A stretch of 64,000 bases of DNA. Source: Bacillota bacterium (GTDB lineage Bacteria > Bacillota > Clostridia > Christensenellales > SZUA-584). Positions 34,223-43,941 of the stretch are shown here, in pieces. The position numbers and the translations under genes were made by a program. The notes below the pieces were generated by a model. That model did no database searches, was not told the DNA's origin, and worked only from the letters and a program-made list of their open reading frames with translations. Where the stretch lies: the NCBI GenBank assembly GCA_023391105.1, contig JAEWBO010000033.1:1-64000 (forward strand), in the 5' to 3' direction. Numbering within the stretch: the first letter of the stretch is position 1; the number at the start of each line of letters is the position of its first letter.

Positions 34223-34503
34223 GTTTGCCGTGCCAGACGGGGAGCCAGCGGTGCCCTGAACCTGCAATCCGCTATAGCAGGGTTGGATTCCCGGTTTGAG
34301 GCACGATGTTGTAAGGTATGGAGCCGGTAAGGGGCGTTGACGAGTGGGCCCCGTGCAACGGACACCCGTGAACCCTGTCAGGCCCTGACGGGAGCAGCAG
34401 TAAGCGGATCTGTGCGTGTGCCTCGGATCAGTCTGCTCCGAGCAACCTGCCGGAATACCTCTTGTAATGTCGTGTCGATTTCCGGGTGCACGGCTTTTAT
34501 TTT
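34223..34503 (+). ncRNA. ffs: Signal recognition particle RNA, long Bacillus type
   Basis: The sequence aligns well by eye with the long scRNA of Bacillus: GCCGTGCCAGACGGGGAGC at the 5' end, GGTGCCCTGAACCTGCAATC, the SRP54-binding core GTGAACCCTGTCAGG...GGGAGCAGCAGTAAG (34368-34402), and GTGCACGGC at the 3' end, which pairs with the 5' end. The length, about 280 bases, implies an Alu domain. The core tetraloop reads UGAC (34386-34389) instead of the common GGAA. A T-rich tract follows. It lies alone between purA and hpf. Confidence 0.93.
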
Positions 34504-34706
34504 ACCTTCTATTCTACACTTATGCTTCATATGTGGACAAACAGTAACCAAATTGTATCATTTTTTAAACGGCAGGAAAAAATAAAAGCTTTAGAGAATA
34601 GTATCTTATAAAGCTGTTGTTTATGAAACCAAAAATGGAGGTACAATAATACATAGCTATCACGGGAAACCGAGATATAAAAATACATAGAGAGGGGGGC
34701 AGAATT
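34504..34706 (+). other. Spacer between SRP RNA and hpf
   Basis: About 200 bases with no gene. It must hold the hpf promoter, but I cannot pick one with confidence; stress-type promoters are often used by hpf genes. The hpf ribosome site (AGAGGGGGG) is at its end. Confidence 0.4.
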
Positions 34707-35240
34707 ATGCGCGTCATAATAGCGGGAAAGGGCATGGATGTGTCCGATTACTTGAAGGATCTCGTTTCAAAAAAGGTCTCCAAACTGAAAAGGTATTTTG
34801 ACGAGGATACCGAGGCGCACATAACCATGTCGATTCAAAGATCGAGACACATTGTGGAGGTGACCATCCCCTTCGATGGGATTGTCCTTCGTGGGGAGGA
34901 AGCCACGGGAGACATGTACGCGTCGGTCGACGGCGTGATTAAAAAGCTTGAGAAACAAATCCACAAGCACCGCACTGCGCTTAAAAGGCGACTGCACGAA
35001 GGGGCATTCACAAAGGAGGATGATGCGTATGCCGAAATTCTTGCAGAAGAGAAGCAGCCTGCCGTGGTGCGCACCAAGAAGTTCGTCGTCAAGCCGATGG
35101 ACATTGAGGAAGCAAAAATGCAAATGGAGCTTTTGGGACATCAATTCTTCGTGTTCAGGAACGCGGTGACGAACGAGATCAACGTGCTTTATCAGCGTCA
35201 CGACGGTGATTTGGGACTTATCGAACCGGACAATGACTGA
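34707..35240 (+). CDS. hpf: Long-form ribosome hibernation promoting factor
   Basis: A 177-residue protein with both domains of long HPF. The N-terminal S30AE domain (about 1-100) binds in the 30S tRNA channel: VIIAGKGMDVSDYLKDLVSKKVSKLKRYF and VEVTIPFDGIVLRGEE. The C-terminal dimerisation domain (about 120-177) has KFVVKPMDIEEAKMQMELLGHQFFVFRNAVTNEINVLYQRHDGDLGLI. It pairs ribosomes into inactive 100S dimers under stress. A terminator follows at 35249. Confidence 0.95.
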   Translation: MRVIIAGKGMDVSDYLKDLVSKKVSKLKRYFDEDTEAHITMSIQRSRHIVEVTIPFDGIVLRGEEATGDMYASVDGVIKKLEKQIHKHRTALKRRLHEGAFTKEDDAYAEILAEEKQPAVVRTKKFVVKPMDIEEAKMQMELLGHQFFVFRNAVTNEINVLYQRHDGDLGLIEPDND

Positions 35241-35248
35241 TGAAATAC

Positions 35249-35274
35249 AAAAGGCGGGGAGACCCGCCTTTTTC
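35249..35274. terminator. Terminator between hpf and purL, active in both directions
   Basis: AAAAGGCGGG and CCCGCCTTTTT pair around GAGA. hpf and purL converge here and the run of A on the left also provides T on the minus strand. Confidence 0.9.
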
Positions 35275-35304
35275 TTGTATATGGGAACTTGCTATCCAAT
35301 TCTT

Positions 35305-38300
35305 CTACAAAAAATATTTCACACCACTTTCAAATATGTGCTGATCCTTATCGCCAGGTGCGTTTTTGAGCGTGTGCGCCGTGTAGCGCTCGCTGTGCGC
35401 CATTTTGCCGAAAATCCGTCCGTCGGGGGAGAGCAGCCCTTCTACGGCCAGCAATGACCCGTTGGGATTGCCGTCGCCCATTGTGGGCTTACCGTTTTCG
35501 TCTACATATTGCGTGGCAACCTGCCCCGCTTCGAAAAGCGCCATGGCTTCTTCCGGACGCGCCGCAAAACGGCCTTCGCCGTGGGATACCGCCACCGTAT
35601 GGATATCGCCGGGCTGACAGCCCATCAGCCACGGGGAAGCGTTTGAAGCGATGCGGGTGCGTACCGCTGTGGATACATGGCGGCCGATGTTGTTGAACGT
35701 GAGTGTCGGGCTGTCATCTTTCAAGTCTCGAATTTCTCCGTATGGCACAAGACCTAATTTGATGAGCGCCTGAAAGCCGTTGCATATGCCTAAGATCAGG
35801 CCATCGCGGTCCAGCAGATTCTGAACCGCAGCCTTGACATGCGGTTCGCGGAACAGCGCCGCAATAAATTTGCCAGAGCCGTCCGGCTCATCGCCGCCCG
35901 AAAAACCGCCGGGGAACATGAGTATCTGGCTTTGCTCAATACGTTTTGCCAGCTCGCCTATGCTGTATTCGATGTCTGTCGCCGACAGATTGCGGATCAC
36001 GAATGTATCCGCGACGCCGCCCGCACGGTTAAACGCGTTGGCAGAGTCGTATTCGCAGTTGGTACCCGGAAAAGCGGGAATGATCACGCGTGGTTTTCCA
36101 CTTTGCCCCGAATTGGTGTGGATAGATACGGCGGTGAACAGCTTGTCCGGCGTATCACCCTGCGCCTCCGCACGAACGGGGAACACACGGCTCAAAGTGC
36201 TTTCATATGTGTGCTGCAGATCATCAAGTGATATCGATTCGCCCGCCACGGTGATGCCGTTGCCGCTTGTCTGGCCGATGCACTCAAAACCCAAATCATC
36301 GCCTTCGAGTATGATGTCACCGTACGCCTTATTGGTGAGCTCATCGAGATCGCAAATGCTCAAAACCGCGCCGATGCTGTTGCCAAGCGCCATTTTGGCC
36401 ACAGCGGCGAGAATGCCGCCGCGCTCCACAGCGCAGGCTGCGTAAATTTTCTTATTGATGATGCTGTCGAGTATCTTGGCGTAAACCTCTTTGACGTTTT
36501 CAAAATCTGGCATACCGTTGCTGTCGCGGCGGATGCGCGCGCGATAGATGTTGCTGCCCGCTTTTTTGAACTCAGGAGATATGACGCAAGCCGCGTTTTG
36601 CGTGCATAATGCAAAAGACACGAGTGTGGGCGGCACGTGGATATCTTCAAATGTGCCGGACATAGAATCCTTGCCGCCGATCGCGGGTGTGCCCAGCTTG
36701 CGCTGCGCCCACCATGCGCCGAGCAATGCCGCAAGCGGTTTGCCCCAGCTTGCTTCCGTACGCATGCGTTCGAAATACTCCTGAAACGTGAGCCACGCGC
36801 GGGATGCGTCGCCGCCGGTGGCCGTGAGCTTGGCGAGCGAGAGCACCACCGAATAAACCGCGCCCAGCAGCGGGTTCTTCTCCATTAAGTACGGGTCAAA
36901 ACCGTATGAAAACAGTGTGGCGGTATCGCATTCGCCATCTGAGGCGACCTTGGCCGCCATCGCCTGCATGGGCGTAAGCTGCTTTTTACCGCCCAGCGGC
37001 ATGACCACGGAAGAAGCGCCGATGGTGGAATCGAACATCTCGATCAGCCCCTTTTTGGAGCAGATGTTTAAGTCACCCATTATTGCATGAAGCCGCTGCG
37101 AAAGCGAGCCTGAGAACGGCTCATCGAATATTCCGTCTGATTCTAAGCTTGATATATGCGCGCTGGCCGTGGCTGTCGCGCCGTTGGTGTTTAGAAACGC
37201 CCGCGATATAGAGACGATGGGTTTGCCGCGCCAGAAAAGCTCCATACGTCCCGCGTCTGTGACCTCAGCCACCTTTGCGGCGTGAAGGTTCTCCTGTGCC
37301 GCAAGAGCGAGCACCGCATCGAGGTCCTCGGGGTCGATCACGACCGCCATACGTTCCTGACTCTCGGAAATGGCAAGCTCAGTACCCGATAATCCATCAT
37401 ATTTCTTGCGTACAAGGTCAAGGTTGACGTTGACGCCGTCTGAAAGCTCGCCGATGGCGACACACACCCCGCCCGCTCCAAAATCGTTGCAGCGCTTGAT
37501 ACGGCGGGAGAATTCGCAGTTTCTGAAAAGCCGCTGAAGCTTGCGCTCGGTTAACGGGTTGCCCTTTTGCACCTCCGCGCCGCACACGTCAATAGACTGT
37601 TTGTCGTGGGCCTTGGATGAGCCAGTGGCGCCGCCGCAGCCGTCGCGGCCTGTGGCACCGCCGAGCAGCAGTATATAGTCGCCAGCCTTGGGTGTCATGC
37701 GAACCACATTATCGGCGGGCGCTGCGCCCACCACCGCGCCGATTTCCATACGCTTGGCCTTGTAGCCATCGTGATAGATTTCATCGACCAGCCCTGTTGC
37801 AAGGCCGATTTGGTTGCCGTAAGAGGAATACCCTTCGGCAGCACTCCGGCTGATTTTTCTTTGCGGCAGCTTGCCAGCCAGCGTATCGCTGATGCGTTCG
37901 CGCGGGTCGCCGCTGCCAGTCACGCGCATGGCATGATACACATAGGAGCGCCCCGATAACGGATCGCGGATCGCGCCGCCAAGGCATGTGGCCGCGCCGC
38001 CGAAAGGCTCGATCTCTGTGGGGTGGTTGTGCGTTTCGTTCTTGAACATGATAAGGTAATCGCGCAGCTGACCATCCACCATCACCTTCTGACGGATGGA
38101 ACACGCGTTGATCTCGTCGGACTCGTCGAAATCGGCCATGAGGCCTTTTCTTTTGGCTTCTTTTGCATAAAGCGTGGCCAAATCCATCAGACAGATGTCT
38201 TTTTCGCGGTCTCCGTAAAGGTCCTTGCGCGTTTTTAAATATTCATTGTAAATCTCTTTGGCCTGCGTTGCAGTGTCGTCGAAGGAGACGTTTTCCAGTC

Positions 38301-39000
38301 TCGTTAAGAACGTGGTGTGGCGGCAGTGATCCGACCAGTAGGTATCGATCACGCGCAGCTCCGCAAGCGTGGGGTCTCTGTGCTCTTCGCCGCAGAAATA
38401 GCCCTGAACAAACCTTAAGTCTTCATAGCTCATCGCAAGCGCGTATTCGCTGAGCATCTCTCTCAGGTCGTTTTCTCCGAGCGTACAAAAACCGTTCAGA
38501 ACAGGCACATCGGGCGGTTCAGGGAGTGTTTCGGCGAGCGTATCGGGCAGATCGAAAGACGCTTCCCGGGAATCGACGGGATTGATCACATATTTTTTGA
38601 TATCTTCGACATCGCTGTCCTCTAATCCTGAGAGCACATAGACCGATGCGCAACGAACAATGGGGCGTCTGCACCGCACAGCCAGCTCGCAGCATTGCGC
38701 GGCACTGTCCGCGCGCTGGTCGTACTGACCCGGCAGGTATTCCACTGCGAACACGGCATCGTTTGCATGTCGCTCAAAAGTGTCATAATAAACGATATCG
38801 ACAGGTGGCTCCGCAAACACCGTCCCCACAGCGGCGTCAAAGCTTTGGTCATCCATGCCCTCGATGTCGTATCGAATCAATATGCGCACATCAGTTAAAG
38901 CGCTTTTACCGAGCGTGCTTCTAAAATCCGCAAAGAATTTTTTCGCGGCAATATTGAACCCGTCTTTTTTTTCCACATATATTCGTCTGACCTGCGACAT
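35305..39000 (-). CDS. purL: Phosphoribosylformylglycinamidine synthase, single-chain form
   Basis: Converts FGAR to FGAM with glutamine and ATP in purine synthesis. At 1231 residues it is the large single-chain form, with the synthetase domains followed by a fused glutamine amidotransferase, unlike the PurS-PurQ-PurL complex of Bacillus. Visible motifs are YWSDHCRHTTF, FKNETHNHPT with GGAATCLGG, and in the C-terminal domain FPGTNCEYD and the nucleophile in GICNGFQ. The ATG is preceded by AAGGAGAA. No other pur genes of the early pathway are adjacent, and purA nearby is on the other strand. Confidence 0.96.
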   Translation of the reverse strand: MSQVRRIYVEKKDGFNIAAKKFFADFRSTLGKSALTDVRILIRYDIEGMDDQSFDAAVGTVFAEPPVDIVYYDTFERHANDAVFAVEYLPGQYDQRADSAAQCCELAVRCRRPIVRCASVYVLSGLEDSDVEDIKKYVINPVDSREASFDLPDTLAETLPEPPDVPVLNGFCTLGENDLREMLSEYALAMSYEDLRFVQGYFCGEEHRDPTLAELRVIDTYWSDHCRHTTFLTRLENVSFDDTATQAKEIYNEYLKTRKDLYGDREKDICLMDLATLYAKEAKRKGLMADFDESDEINACSIRQKVMVDGQLRDYLIMFKNETHNHPTEIEPFGGAATCLGGAIRDPLSGRSYVYHAMRVTGSGDPRERISDTLAGKLPQRKISRSAAEGYSSYGNQIGLATGLVDEIYHDGYKAKRMEIGAVVGAAPADNVVRMTPKAGDYILLLGGATGRDGCGGATGSSKAHDKQSIDVCGAEVQKGNPLTERKLQRLFRNCEFSRRIKRCNDFGAGGVCVAIGELSDGVNVNLDLVRKKYDGLSGTELAISESQERMAVVIDPEDLDAVLALAAQENLHAAKVAEVTDAGRMELFWRGKPIVSISRAFLNTNGATATASAHISSLESDGIFDEPFSGSLSQRLHAIMGDLNICSKKGLIEMFDSTIGASSVVMPLGGKKQLTPMQAMAAKVASDGECDTATLFSYGFDPYLMEKNPLLGAVYSVVLSLAKLTATGGDASRAWLTFQEYFERMRTEASWGKPLAALLGAWWAQRKLGTPAIGGKDSMSGTFEDIHVPPTLVSFALCTQNAACVISPEFKKAGSNIYRARIRRDSNGMPDFENVKEVYAKILDSIINKKIYAACAVERGGILAAVAKMALGNSIGAVLSICDLDELTNKAYGDIILEGDDLGFECIGQTSGNGITVAGESISLDDLQHTYESTLSRVFPVRAEAQGDTPDKLFTAVSIHTNSGQSGKPRVIIPAFPGTNCEYDSANAFNRAGGVADTFVIRNLSATDIEYSIGELAKRIEQSQILMFPGGFSGGDEPDGSGKFIAALFREPHVKAAVQNLLDRDGLILGICNGFQALIKLGLVPYGEIRDLKDDSPTLTFNNIGRHVSTAVRTRIASNASPWLMGCQPGDIHTVAVSHGEGRFAARPEEAMALFEAGQVATQYVDENGKPTMGDGNPNGSLLAVEGLLSPDGRIFGKMAHSERYTAHTLKNAPGDKDQHIFESGVKYFL

Positions 39001-39060
39001 ATTCCGTACATTCTCCTTTGATGTTGGTAAAAACTTTGGGCTTACACCCTATATATGTGC

Positions 39061-39089
39061 AGTATAAATGTTTTTTTGTTCGTGTGCAA
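39061..39089 (-). promoter_or_regulatory. purL promoter
   Basis: Minus strand: TTGCAC (39089-39084), 17 bp, TATACT (39066-39061), about 60 bases before the start codon. I see no purine riboswitch core in this leader. Confidence 0.65.
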
Positions 39090-39182
39090 GGACACGGTAA
39101 AAAGCACCACGAAAAAGTGATACAAAGATGAGCAGATTGTGAATTTGATGAAAACCCTCTTTTAAAAAAATGAAATTTCGAC

Positions 39183-39198
39183 TATAATATATATAATA
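39183..39198 (+). promoter_or_regulatory. -10 elements for remB-gyrB-gyrA
   Basis: TATAAT occurs at 39183-39188 and again at 39193-39198 in an AT-rich stretch; the -35 regions are poor. They would give a leader of about 80 bases with a hairpin. Confidence 0.45.
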
Positions 39199-39218
39199 TT
39201 GTAGAGTTTAAACCACAC

Positions 39219-39241
39219 CCCCAAAAGCTGTGCTTTTCGGG
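39219..39241 (+). repeat. Hairpin in the remB-gyrBA leader, related to one at 44221
   Basis: AAAAGC-TGT-GCTTTT with an outer CCC/GGG pairing across one C-C mismatch. The inverse complement of the hairpin at 44221-44241 is nearly the same sequence with the same flanks, which suggests a small dispersed repeat family. Confidence 0.55.
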
Positions 39242-39274
39242 AGCCAATAATCAAACGCTTGACGGAGGATTTTT

Positions 39275-39520
39275 ATGCTTCATATTGGCAAAGACGCGAT
39301 GGTGCCATTAAAGGACATTATTTTGATACTTGATTATAAAGAGGCGATGACAAACGACGATACGCATAATTTTTTGAAAAAGCTCAAAGACAGTGCCCAT
39401 CAGATTTTCTTAGAAGAGTATAATATCAAATCTGTGGTGGTGGCGCAGTTTCTTAAAAAGTATTTCATCTATTATTCTCCGATTTCCTCTGCCACGCTTT
39501 ATAAACGATCACGGTTATAG
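39275..39520 (+). CDS. remB: RemB-like (DUF370) regulatory protein
   Basis: An 81-residue protein of the DUF370 family, like Bacillus YaaB/RemB, which lies between recF and gyrB there. RemA/RemB are DNA-binding activators of matrix genes. The start MLHIGKDAMVPLKDIILILDYKEA and the end YYSPISSATLYKRS follow the family pattern. GGAGG precedes the ATG. Here recF is missing from its usual place before it, while gyrB follows by 38 bp. Confidence 0.88.
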   Translation: MLHIGKDAMVPLKDIILILDYKEAMTNDDTHNFLKKLKDSAHQIFLEEYNIKSVVVAQFLKKYFIYYSPISSATLYKRSRL

Positions 39521-39558
39521 ACAATCATTTATATATTTCAATTATTAAGGAGACAGGC

Positions 39559-41469
39559 ATGTCAAACAATCAAAATGAACAGCATTATGACGCCTCGCAG
39601 ATTCAAGTTCTGGAAGGTTTGGAACCTGTGCGCAAAAGGCCGGGTATGTACATCGGTTCCACCGACGAACGCGGGCTGCATCATCTTGTCTACGAAGTGG
39701 TGGACAACTCAGTGGATGAGGCGATGGCAGGTTACTGTGACAAAATCGAAATCACCATAAAGAGCGATGGCAGTGCACTGATTGAAGACAATGGGCGAGG
39801 CATTCCAGTGGATGTGCATCCGAAGGTGGGAAAATCCTCACTGGAGGTGGCGCTGACGATGCTGCATGCGGGCGGTAAGTTCGGCGGTGAAGGCTATAAG
39901 GTGTCGGGCGGTTTGCACGGCGTGGGTGTGTCGGTTGTGAACGCGCTTTCCGAAAAGCTGATTGCCCAGGTGCGGCGGGACGGAAAGATCCACGAGATGT
40001 CCTTTTTGCGCGGCGAACCGCAGGGTGATATTCGTGTGGTAGGCGAATCCGAGCAGACGGGTACCACCATACAATTTTGGCCCGATGGGCAAATATTCGA
40101 AACAGTTGATTTCGTGTTTGACACACTGCGCGCGCGCATGCGCGAGCTTGCGTTTTTAAACGGCGGTGTGCGTATCATCATGAACGATGAGAGAAATGAT
40201 CAGCATTATGATTACTGCTTTGAAGGCGGTATCATCTCGTTCGTGAAATTCCTAAACAAGAACAAGCCCACGCTGCATGCGGAGCCGATCTATTTTTGTT
40301 CCGAGAAGGATACGACTACCGTAGAAATCGCCATGCAGTACAACGAGTCTTACAACGAGAACTTGTTCACGTATGCGAACAACATACCGACGCACGAAGG
40401 TGGTACGCATCTTTTGGGCTTTAAATCCGGCCTTACGCGCGTGATGAACGATTACGCACGGCGCTTCGGTATGATCAAGGAAAAGGATGAGAACCTCTCG
40501 GGTGAGGATATCCGTGAAGGTCTCACGGCGGTGATCAGTGTCAAGATATGTGAGCCGCAGTTTGAAGGCCAGACCAAAACAAAGCTTGGCAACAGCGAGG
40601 TGCGCCCATTGGTAGACGGCGCGCTGGCCGATGGTTTTAAGACGTTCCTGGAGGAAAACCCCGGCGTGGCCAAGGAGATTCTCAATAAGTGCCTCGTCGC
40701 GCGTCATGCAAGAGAAGCGGCAAGAAAAGCGCGCGAGCTTACGAGGCGCAAATCCGCGCTTGAGAGCGCGGCGCTGCCCGGCAAGCTTGCAGACTGCAGC
40801 GAACGCGACGCGTCCAAATGCGAGATATTTCTCGTTGAGGGAGACAGCGCGGGCGGCAGCGCCAAGCAGGGAAGAGACCGTCGTTTTCAGGCGATTTTGC
40901 CGCTGCGCGGAAAAATTCTGAACGTTGAGAAAACGAGGCAGGACAAGGCGCTTGCCAACAACGAGATCAGAACGATGGCCACAGCGTTTGGCGCGGGCAT
41001 TGGTGAGGAATTCGATGTCAATAAGCTTCGCTATAACCGGATTATCTGCATGACAGATGCCGATGTGGACGGCAGCCATATCCGCATACTGCTCCTCACA
41101 TTCTTTTACCGCTATATGCGCGAGCTTATCGAAGCCGGACATGTGTATATCGCTCAACCGCCGCTATATAAAGTGGTCAAGAACAAGGTCGAGAAATACG
41201 TATACAGCGACGATGCGCTGGAGCAATATTTAAACGAAATAGGCCGCGAGGGCATCGGTATTCAACGCTACAAAGGCCTTGGAGAGATGAACCCCGAACA
41301 GCTTTGGGATACGACAATGGATCCCGAAAACCGCACCCTGCTGCAGGTGTCTATCGAGAACGCGATTGAAGCTGAGGAGATATTCACCATACTCATGGGC
41401 GATGCGGTGGAGCCGCGGCGCGAGTTTATTGAACAAAACGCCAAGCTCGTCATGAATCTCGACGTTTAA
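39559..41469 (+). CDS. gyrB: DNA gyrase subunit B
   Basis: ATPase subunit of gyrase. The 636-residue protein has the GHKL ATPase motifs (VDEAMAG, IEDNGRGIPV, GLHGVGVSVVNALS), a transducer domain, and the TOPRIM region with VEGDSAGGSAKQGRDR and DADVDGSHI. The end, GDAVEPRREFIEQNAKLVMNLDV, matches GyrB rather than ParE. AAGGAG precedes the ATG. gyrA follows 12 bp after its stop. Confidence 0.97.
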   Translation: MSNNQNEQHYDASQIQVLEGLEPVRKRPGMYIGSTDERGLHHLVYEVVDNSVDEAMAGYCDKIEITIKSDGSALIEDNGRGIPVDVHPKVGKSSLEVALTMLHAGGKFGGEGYKVSGGLHGVGVSVVNALSEKLIAQVRRDGKIHEMSFLRGEPQGDIRVVGESEQTGTTIQFWPDGQIFETVDFVFDTLRARMRELAFLNGGVRIIMNDERNDQHYDYCFEGGIISFVKFLNKNKPTLHAEPIYFCSEKDTTTVEIAMQYNESYNENLFTYANNIPTHEGGTHLLGFKSGLTRVMNDYARRFGMIKEKDENLSGEDIREGLTAVISVKICEPQFEGQTKTKLGNSEVRPLVDGALADGFKTFLEENPGVAKEILNKCLVARHAREAARKARELTRRKSALESAALPGKLADCSERDASKCEIFLVEGDSAGGSAKQGRDRRFQAILPLRGKILNVEKTRQDKALANNEIRTMATAFGAGIGEEFDVNKLRYNRIICMTDADVDGSHIRILLLTFFYRYMRELIEAGHVYIAQPPLYKVVKNKVEKYVYSDDALEQYLNEIGREGIGIQRYKGLGEMNPEQLWDTTMDPENRTLLQVSIENAIEAEEIFTILMGDAVEPRREFIEQNAKLVMNLDV

Positions 41470-41481
41470 GGGGTGGGCAAT

Positions 41482-43941
41482 ATGGATGAGAAAAGAAAAG
41501 CTATACAACCGATTAATATAGAAAAAGAAATGAAGACGTCGTTCATATCGTATGCGATGGCGGTTATCATCAACCGCGCATTGCCCGATGTGCGTGACGG
41601 GCTAAAGCCCGTTCACCGGCGTATACTCTATTCGATGCACGAGCTTGGCAACACACCGGACAAGCCGTTCCGTAAATCTGCGCGTATTGTGGGCGACGTG
41701 CTGGGTAAATACCATCCGCACGGTGATTCGGCTGTGTATATGTCAATGGTGCGTATGGCGCAGGATTTTTCCACGCGTCATCTGCTGGTTTCCGGCCACG
41801 GCAACTTCGGCAGCGTAGACGGTGATTCGCCGGCTGCGATGCGTTATACCGAAGCACGGCTGTCACCTATCTCCATGGAGCTGCTGCGCGACCTTGAGAA
41901 GGACACGGTGGATTTTTATCCGAACTTCGACGAAACCTTGATGCAGCCCACGGTGCTGCCTTCAAAATTTCCGAATCTGCTTGTTAACGGCACAGGCGGT
42001 ATCGCGGTGGGCATGGCGACCAACATTCCGCCGCACAACCTGGGCGAGGTAATTGATGCGGCAATATGCCTGATCGACGATCCGGAAGCGGGTGTGGATA
42101 CGCTGATGCAACACGTCAAGGGCCCGGATTTCCCGACAGGCGGTATCGTGATGGGAACAGCAGGCATCATGCAGGCCTATCACACAGGGCGCGGAAAAAT
42201 ATGTGTACGCGCGCGCGCCGAAATCGACGAGTTTAAGGCAGGACGGCAGCGTATTATCGTGAGCGAGATACCTTACCAGGTCAACAAGGCGGCGCTGATT
42301 GTGCGTATCGCTGAGCTGGTGCAGGATAAGCATATCGAAGGCATTTCAGATATTCGTGACGAGAGCGATAAACGCGGCATGCGTATTGTGATTGAGCTTA
42401 AGCGTGACGTCAACGCAAACGTGATACTGAACCGCCTTTACAAGCATACACAGATGCAGGATACGTTCGGCGTGATCATGCTGGCGCTGGTGGATGGCGC
42501 ACCTAAGGTCATGAACTTAAAGGAACTTCTTTATCATTACCTTGAGCATCAAAAGGTCGTGATCGTGCGCCGTACGAAGTTTGAGCTGGAAAAAGCCGAA
42601 GCGCGCGCTCATATACTCGAAGGCCTCATCATCGCGCTTGATAACATCGATGAGGTCGTGGAGCTTATCAAAAAATCACCTGACGCGCCGACTGCAAGAG
42701 AAGGCCTCATGACGCGTTTTGGTCTCTCCGATAAACAGGCGCAGGCGATACTCGATATGCGTCTTCAGCGTCTGACCGGTCTGGAACGCGAAAAAATTCA
42801 AAGCGAATATGAGAAGCTGCTTGAGCGCATTGCTTATTATAAGCAGGTCCTCGCCACACCGCAGATGGTGCTCGACATCATCAAGGAGGAAATGCTCGAG
42901 ATCAAGGAAAAATTCGCGGATGAACGCCGTACCGAGATCACATTCAGTGCTGACGACATCGACCTTGATGAGCTGATACAGGAAGAAGAGATGGTGGTGA
43001 CGCTGACGCACTTCGGGTATGTTAAACGCATACGCTCCGATGCCTACCGCACTCAGAAGCGCGGCGGCAAGGGCGTCACGGGATTGTCCACACGCGAGGA
43101 GGATTTTGCGGAGCATGTGATGGTAACCTCCACACACAGTCATCTGCTGTTCTTTACGAATCAAGGCCGGGTTTACCGCCGCAAGTGTTACGAGCTGCCC
43201 GAAACGGGACGAACGGCGAAAGGCATGGCAATTGTCAATCTGCTGTCGCTGGATGCGGGAGAAAAGGTATCTGCCGTGTTCCCGATTGCGGATTTTTCGG
43301 ACGACACGAAGCTTGTGATCGCGACAAAAAATGGATATATTAAAAAGACGTCGGTGAGTGCGTTTAAGAATATCCGCCAGAACGGACTCATTGCGGTGGG
43401 TCTGCGGGAAGGCGACGAGCTGATCGGCGTCAGAGAGACAAGCGGAAAAGACGAGCTTATTATGGGCACGGCGCAAGGCATGTCTGTGATGTTTAACGAG
43501 GAAGACGTGCGAGATATGGGACGCACGGCCATGGGCGTGAAGGCTGTGGCGCTTCGCGAAGGTGATAGTGTGGTCGGTATGGGTATTGTTCGTCCGGATT
43601 GCGATGTGCTTGTCATATCCGAGAACGGATACGGTAAACGCACCCCGGTATCCGAATACAAGGTGCAAAGACGCGCGGGCATCGGTATCAAAACACTAAA
43701 GGTTACAGAGAAGACGGGTATCATGTGTGCGATCGGTATCGTGGACGGCAGCGAAGATATCATGCTCATCAACGATGCGGGTGTGATCATTCGGACGACG
43801 GTGAATGAGATCTCCGTTTTCGGTCGGGATACGCAGGGAGTGAAGCTCATGAATGTGGATGAGGACACACGCGTGGTATCGGCGGCCCTTGTTCCGCATG
43901 ATGACGAGGTCGAAGAGGAAACAGATCAGGCGCAAGAATAA
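41482..43941 (+). CDS. gyrA: DNA gyrase subunit A
   Basis: DNA-cutting subunit of gyrase. The 819-residue protein has the catalytic Tyr in AAMRYTEARL, the quinolone-resistance region HPHGDSAVYMSMVRMAQDFS with Ser replaced by nothing unusual, and a C-terminal beta-pinwheel. The GyrA box QKRGGKG is present, which marks it as gyrase and not topoisomerase IV. The ATG at 41482 follows AAGGGGTG by about six bases; the GTG at 41473 is within the ribosome site. Co-transcribed with gyrB. Confidence 0.97.
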   Translation: MDEKRKAIQPINIEKEMKTSFISYAMAVIINRALPDVRDGLKPVHRRILYSMHELGNTPDKPFRKSARIVGDVLGKYHPHGDSAVYMSMVRMAQDFSTRHLLVSGHGNFGSVDGDSPAAMRYTEARLSPISMELLRDLEKDTVDFYPNFDETLMQPTVLPSKFPNLLVNGTGGIAVGMATNIPPHNLGEVIDAAICLIDDPEAGVDTLMQHVKGPDFPTGGIVMGTAGIMQAYHTGRGKICVRARAEIDEFKAGRQRIIVSEIPYQVNKAALIVRIAELVQDKHIEGISDIRDESDKRGMRIVIELKRDVNANVILNRLYKHTQMQDTFGVIMLALVDGAPKVMNLKELLYHYLEHQKVVIVRRTKFELEKAEARAHILEGLIIALDNIDEVVELIKKSPDAPTAREGLMTRFGLSDKQAQAILDMRLQRLTGLEREKIQSEYEKLLERIAYYKQVLATPQMVLDIIKEEMLEIKEKFADERRTEITFSADDIDLDELIQEEEMVVTLTHFGYVKRIRSDAYRTQKRGGKGVTGLSTREEDFAEHVMVTSTHSHLLFFTNQGRVYRRKCYELPETGRTAKGMAIVNLLSLDAGEKVSAVFPIADFSDDTKLVIATKNGYIKKTSVSAFKNIRQNGLIAVGLREGDELIGVRETSGKDELIMGTAQGMSVMFNEEDVRDMGRTAMGVKAVALREGDSVVGMGIVRPDCDVLVISENGYGKRTPVSEYKVQRRAGIGIKTLKVTEKTGIMCAIGIVDGSEDIMLINDAGVIIRTTVNEISVFGRDTQGVKLMNVDEDTRVVSAALVPHDDEVEEETDQAQE

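Noticed and set aside
35405..38924. Several long open frames antisense or shifted within purL
   Set aside because: They are shadows of the high-GC purL frame with no start signals and no recognisable domains.
39001..39274. Purine riboswitch before purL or T-box before the synthetase genes
   Set aside because: No conserved riboswitch or T-box core sequence is visible in the leaders of purL, glnS, gltX, lysS or serC.
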